Of a stretch of DNA of 60,000 nucleotides, positions 59,488 through 60,000 are shown piece by piece (the first letter of the stretch is position 1; every line of letters starts with the position of its first letter). Location of the stretch: positions 25,732,001 through 25,792,000 of the forward strand of contig NC_079884.1 of assembly GCF_029227915.1 (NCBI RefSeq), given 5' to 3'. The notes under the pieces are model-generated. The model did no database searches and was not told the DNA's origin. It was given only the letters and a program-made list of their open reading frames with translations. The translations under genes were made by a program, and so were the position numbers. The stretch is from Hydractinia symbiolongicarpus. Its lineage: Eukaryota; Cnidaria; Hydrozoa; Anthoathecata; Hydractiniidae.

Positions 59488-59682
59488 TTTGTCGTTATTT
59501 TATTGTCGTTATTTTGTTGTATTGTTTTTTATCTCTATATTATTTTATTTTGCTTATCTTACCTTAGGTTACATTTAAAAAAACTTGATGGTGCAGATAG
59601 GGTTCATGGAGACATTCCTTTTATACTACAAAAAAGCACCAGGGATGGAAAAATATCAACACACTCTCCTCCGGGATTAATG
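45248..59682 (+). CDS. NPHP4: Nephrocystin-4 (3' partial)
   Basis: Ciliary transition-zone scaffold that works with NPHP1 and RPGRIP1L in animals. Exons: 45248-45415, 45777-45911, 46094-46160, 46736-46838, 47217-47275, 51643-51795, 51946-52013, 52086-52220, 53673-53802, 54091-54242, 54653-54844, 57787-58013, 58491-58592, 58798-58986, 59264-59329, 59568-59682. All are GT-AG with agreeing phases, 687 codons. Blocks that follow human NPHP4 as I recall it: PLYFHTSVNDYTTFAVVELV, YHGSPMALLH, NNCTLHYTL..LLPENVFLSG, VGVHNGWKFVKSP, HPLFAIVFQLQYV, NEIILQFLAASR, FFTFQFYRFPQTTTERL. The start is the ATG at 45248 or that at 45257 (MSDDEIEESWTEFF). The protein is about half of the human length, so the rest lies beyond the window. 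A possible 45-nt cassette exon is at 53974-54018. Intron 5 carries a whole transposon. Confidence 0.95.
47568..49151 (+). CDS. THAP-domain DDE transposase of the ISL2EU-like element
   Basis: Cuts and joins element ends. I place the start at the second Met (47568), because THAP domains begin with MPxxC; the upstream Met at 47490 would add 26 residues overlapping the subterminal repeat region. From 47568 it is 527 residues. THAP zinc finger at residues 1-95: MPSVNCAVIGC, then CSVHF, followed by DPTLELGY. A linker with CESC and a short helical stretch follows, then a helix-turn-helix region around LLTEDLADRFGISPSTCSTV. The DDE_4-type nuclease core follows: the first Asp in VIIDCAEVF, the second in VMADRGFQI and the Glu in LRIHVERAINRIK. 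All three catalytic residues are present, so activity is plausible. A P-element or Kolobok origin is less likely given the YqaJ partner and TA duplication. Confidence 0.93.
   Translation: MPSVNCAVIGCFNSTKKLRKWKKERCEIHEVNHEECSCQRPFSLYCFPSVLRNNEQRQRWIKAMRRINPDKSDWVPKQSDRVCSVHFVDGTPSQKYPDPTLELGYDTPVTKKPRRELFRHSLEKSSLDSEDVPSNEAQEEEPCCSNISDASGFFSPTIPDHSYTISSPPTCESCKDKSEMIKSLVSKVNSLTVQVKKYRGKAFEIVKNTTMTWRIIKSDSKMNYYTGLSSIMLFNTLLLLLKPYLQQVNYWRGSKRACLSTKIKRQTKHVKKLTQRDEFLLVLMKLRLGLLTEDLADRFGISPSTCSTVFVTWIRIISRVLGDALVVWLPREAIRDNLPKTFAKAGYSKCRVIIDCAEVFIDRPKSLTNQASTWSDYKHHNTLKFLVGISPSGYITFLSDCYGGRASDKFITNDSGFYDLLERDDEVMADRGFQIREELMLRFCKLVVPPGARVKSQMTSAECKKTKDVANLRIHVERAINRIKFYRILKGVLPVTMLQHADHIVKCCAALCNLKPVLIKKKPEKTT
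49673..51391 (-). CDS. SAP-SWIM-YqaJ nuclease-like protein of the ISL2EU-like element
   Basis: 572 residues, uninterrupted. The N-terminus has a SAP-like DNA-binding motif (MSVEELKNYLRVRNLRISGR, then KEELIARV; about residues 9-40). A SWIM zinc finger follows near residues 175-200 (CHCTCMAGMSQTCNHVAAAL; CxC then CxH). The C-terminal third is a YqaJ-type, lambda-exonuclease-fold domain with ALKYGRTMEINAV, GASPDRII and CLEVKCPF, giving the Asp and ExK of a PD-(D/E)xK nuclease site. A YqaJ partner of this sort accompanies ISL2EU transposases; its role in transposition is not established to my knowledge, and end processing or repair is a guess. It converges with the transposase gene, 521 bp between stops. 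Confidence 0.92.
   Translation of the reverse strand: MDYDLISKMSVEELKNYLRVRNLRISGRKEELIARVFSAAENFVQPVKTAQEVESNLKEEYQKKLKINDRTLPDPFKIPHGWMDEQEGIKFWPMVLYPDIFSYLMFYPSELGSSDLNDYKNSKAYSYYKSGWLQPLAYHDLSGSNFCIFKGTCRKSQAINDPFHKLWLILEKSGKIMSCHCTCMAGMSQTCNHVAAALYRIEAAVRIGLTNTACTSTANEWLPNRKQVAPTKIKDLNFSRDNFSDRGKRKRPLVSTPKKNFDPLQHCGEKLLSLNEIADELKEIIPESILFTAVPKPEIDFVRECLSISDVTQPSDIYSISDILAMSKTKTEFECNLVAYVTPEKVIHIEKLTQGQSENTGWYNFRKHVISASKGHEVLTKMKKVKSGGGGSINIWALNQKVSGMSFISPNIPALKYGRTMEINAVNAFKDNFLQGHKNVKVLECGLYLDKNTPYIGASPDRIITCDCCLPACLEVKCPFSINYTTPKDLNVKLPYLTHMEEKTVLNKNHKYYTQCVMQMGVTGFSQCHFVVWTPHGMVHDIINFEPEVWNSMRKTFIEYYDTFYLKSIFSG
52459..52831. mobile_element. MITE with AGGCCGTCCTTAA termini in an NPHP4 intron
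   Basis: The left end AGGCCGTCCTTAA is exactly mirrored at the right end. Interior about 370 bp, non-coding. The flanks TTATGTAATTT and TTATGATAAATTT are similar but not identical, so the target duplication length is unsure. It lies in the intron 52221-53672. Confidence 0.6.
53334..53374. repeat. Perfect-arm hairpin in an NPHP4 intron
   Basis: AATCTAAA, CC, ATTGCTTC, then loop ACATT, then GAAGCAAT, GA, TTTAGATT: two 8-bp stems separated by a small symmetric bulge. Non-coding; the role is unknown. Confidence 0.7.
54845..57786. other. 2.9-kb NPHP4 intron
   Basis: Largest NPHP4 intron apart from the transposon-bearing one. It holds a perfect 18-bp GC-rich palindrome at 57428-57445 and otherwise AT-rich sequence. 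Open frames at 55098-55376 and 56483-56718 have no recognisable likeness. Confidence 0.55.
57404..57461. repeat. GC-rich palindrome flanked by inverted A/T runs
   Basis: GCCGCCCCATGGGGCGGC (57428-57445) is self-complementary over 18 bp. It lies between ATTTTTTTATT upstream and AATAAAAAAATT downstream, which also complement each other. It stands out in a region of about 30% GC; possibly the end of a small element. Confidence 0.65.
59399..59490. repeat. ATT/GTT trinucleotide microsatellite
   Basis: (ATT)n passing into a long (GTT)n run with one GAT interruption, in the NPHP4 intron 59330-59567. It yields artefactual poly-Leu and poly-Val open frames that are not protein. Confidence 0.95.
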
Positions 59683-60000
59683 GTAAGAAATATATACATC
59701 TTGTTATGTTAGTTTTCATTAGAATTTTCATTTGGTTATGTTTTTTGTAGCCGCGTGTTTTTGTGATCATAAACATTCAGGTTGACATGGTTGCATTCAG
59801 TTTAATATGGCGAAAGAGTAAACAACAGATTAATGCTGTACTTGGAGTAAATGTTCAAGGTTATAAAAATTTATAAAAAATGAAAGTAATGTTACACCGC
59901 TTTCTGGTAAATCACATCCACGTTTTTTATTCTTTATGAGCAGCATTTTATAAGCAGGTTAAGGCTCAAATCTTTCAAGAAAGAAAAAAAGCAACTCGCA
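59683..60000. other. NPHP4 intron or unplaced exon at window edge
   Basis: After the donor at 59682, no stretch matches the next part of NPHP4. An open block after the AG at 59752 (PRVFVIINIQ, then VDMVAFSLIW) ends in a stop and is not convincing. Confidence 0.4.

Noticed and set aside
59371-59712. Open frames with long Val or Leu runs
   Set aside because: They come from the GTT microsatellite in an NPHP4 intron; only 59568-59682 is a true exon, in its own frame.
59753-59874. Next NPHP4 exon (PRVFVIINIQ... or VDMVAFSLIW...)
   Set aside because: It does not resemble the following NPHP4 sequence and reaches a stop without a donor in phase.

Overview
This is an AT-rich animal nuclear window (GC roughly one third) with intron-split genes and GT-AG splice sites. 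There are no bacterial operons. The genes (a basement-membrane laminin, a compact astacin protease, mitoribosomal protein mS39/PTCD3 and the ciliary protein nephrocystin-4), the short phase-conserved exons and the crowd of small inverted-repeat transposons suggest a non-bilaterian metazoan, most likely a cnidarian and perhaps a hydrozoan. The phylum is my inference; no species marker is visible.

Layout: (1) 1-1327 is a decayed antisense non-LTR retrotransposon copy. (2) 1593-10742 (+) holds thirteen exons of a laminin chain, open at its 5' end. Its N-terminal half reads like a beta chain (EGF-like repeats plus a laminin IV-B/LF domain). Its C-terminal half reads like a gamma chain (laminin IV-A domain, gamma-type coil start, terminal Cys, no LG domains). 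(3) 10743-15608 is intergenic with a Tigger-like inverted-repeat element. (4) 15609-17721 (+) is a five-exon astacin metalloprotease. (5) 18346-39001 (-) is a 26-exon gene for mS39/PTCD3. It converges on the astacin gene, and opposing poly(A) signals lie 22 bp apart. One intron carries a TIR element split by a non-LTR retrotransposon with a 10-bp target duplication. Its first intron carries a 3.1-kb TIR element that contains a further insertion. (6) 39002-45247 lies between the divergent mS39 and NPHP4 genes and is nearly all nested inverted-repeat elements, including a foldback element with seven 53-bp repeats. (7) 45248-59682 (+) holds sixteen exons of nephrocystin-4 (687 codons), continuing beyond the window. 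Intron 5 contains an apparently intact 4,168-bp two-gene DNA transposon: a THAP-domain DDE transposase facing a SAP-SWIM-YqaJ nuclease-like protein, with 20-bp termini and a TA duplication, as in ISL2EU elements.

The host genes look independent, not like a pathway cluster: extracellular matrix (laminin), secreted protease (astacin), mitochondrial translation (mS39) and ciliary transition zone (NPHP4). The strongest candidates for something new are the beta/gamma hybrid laminin and the intact transposon with its subterminal inverted repeats. Exon joins were worked out by hand from splice sites, reading phase and remembered family sequences; each gene's exon lengths sum to a consistent frame.
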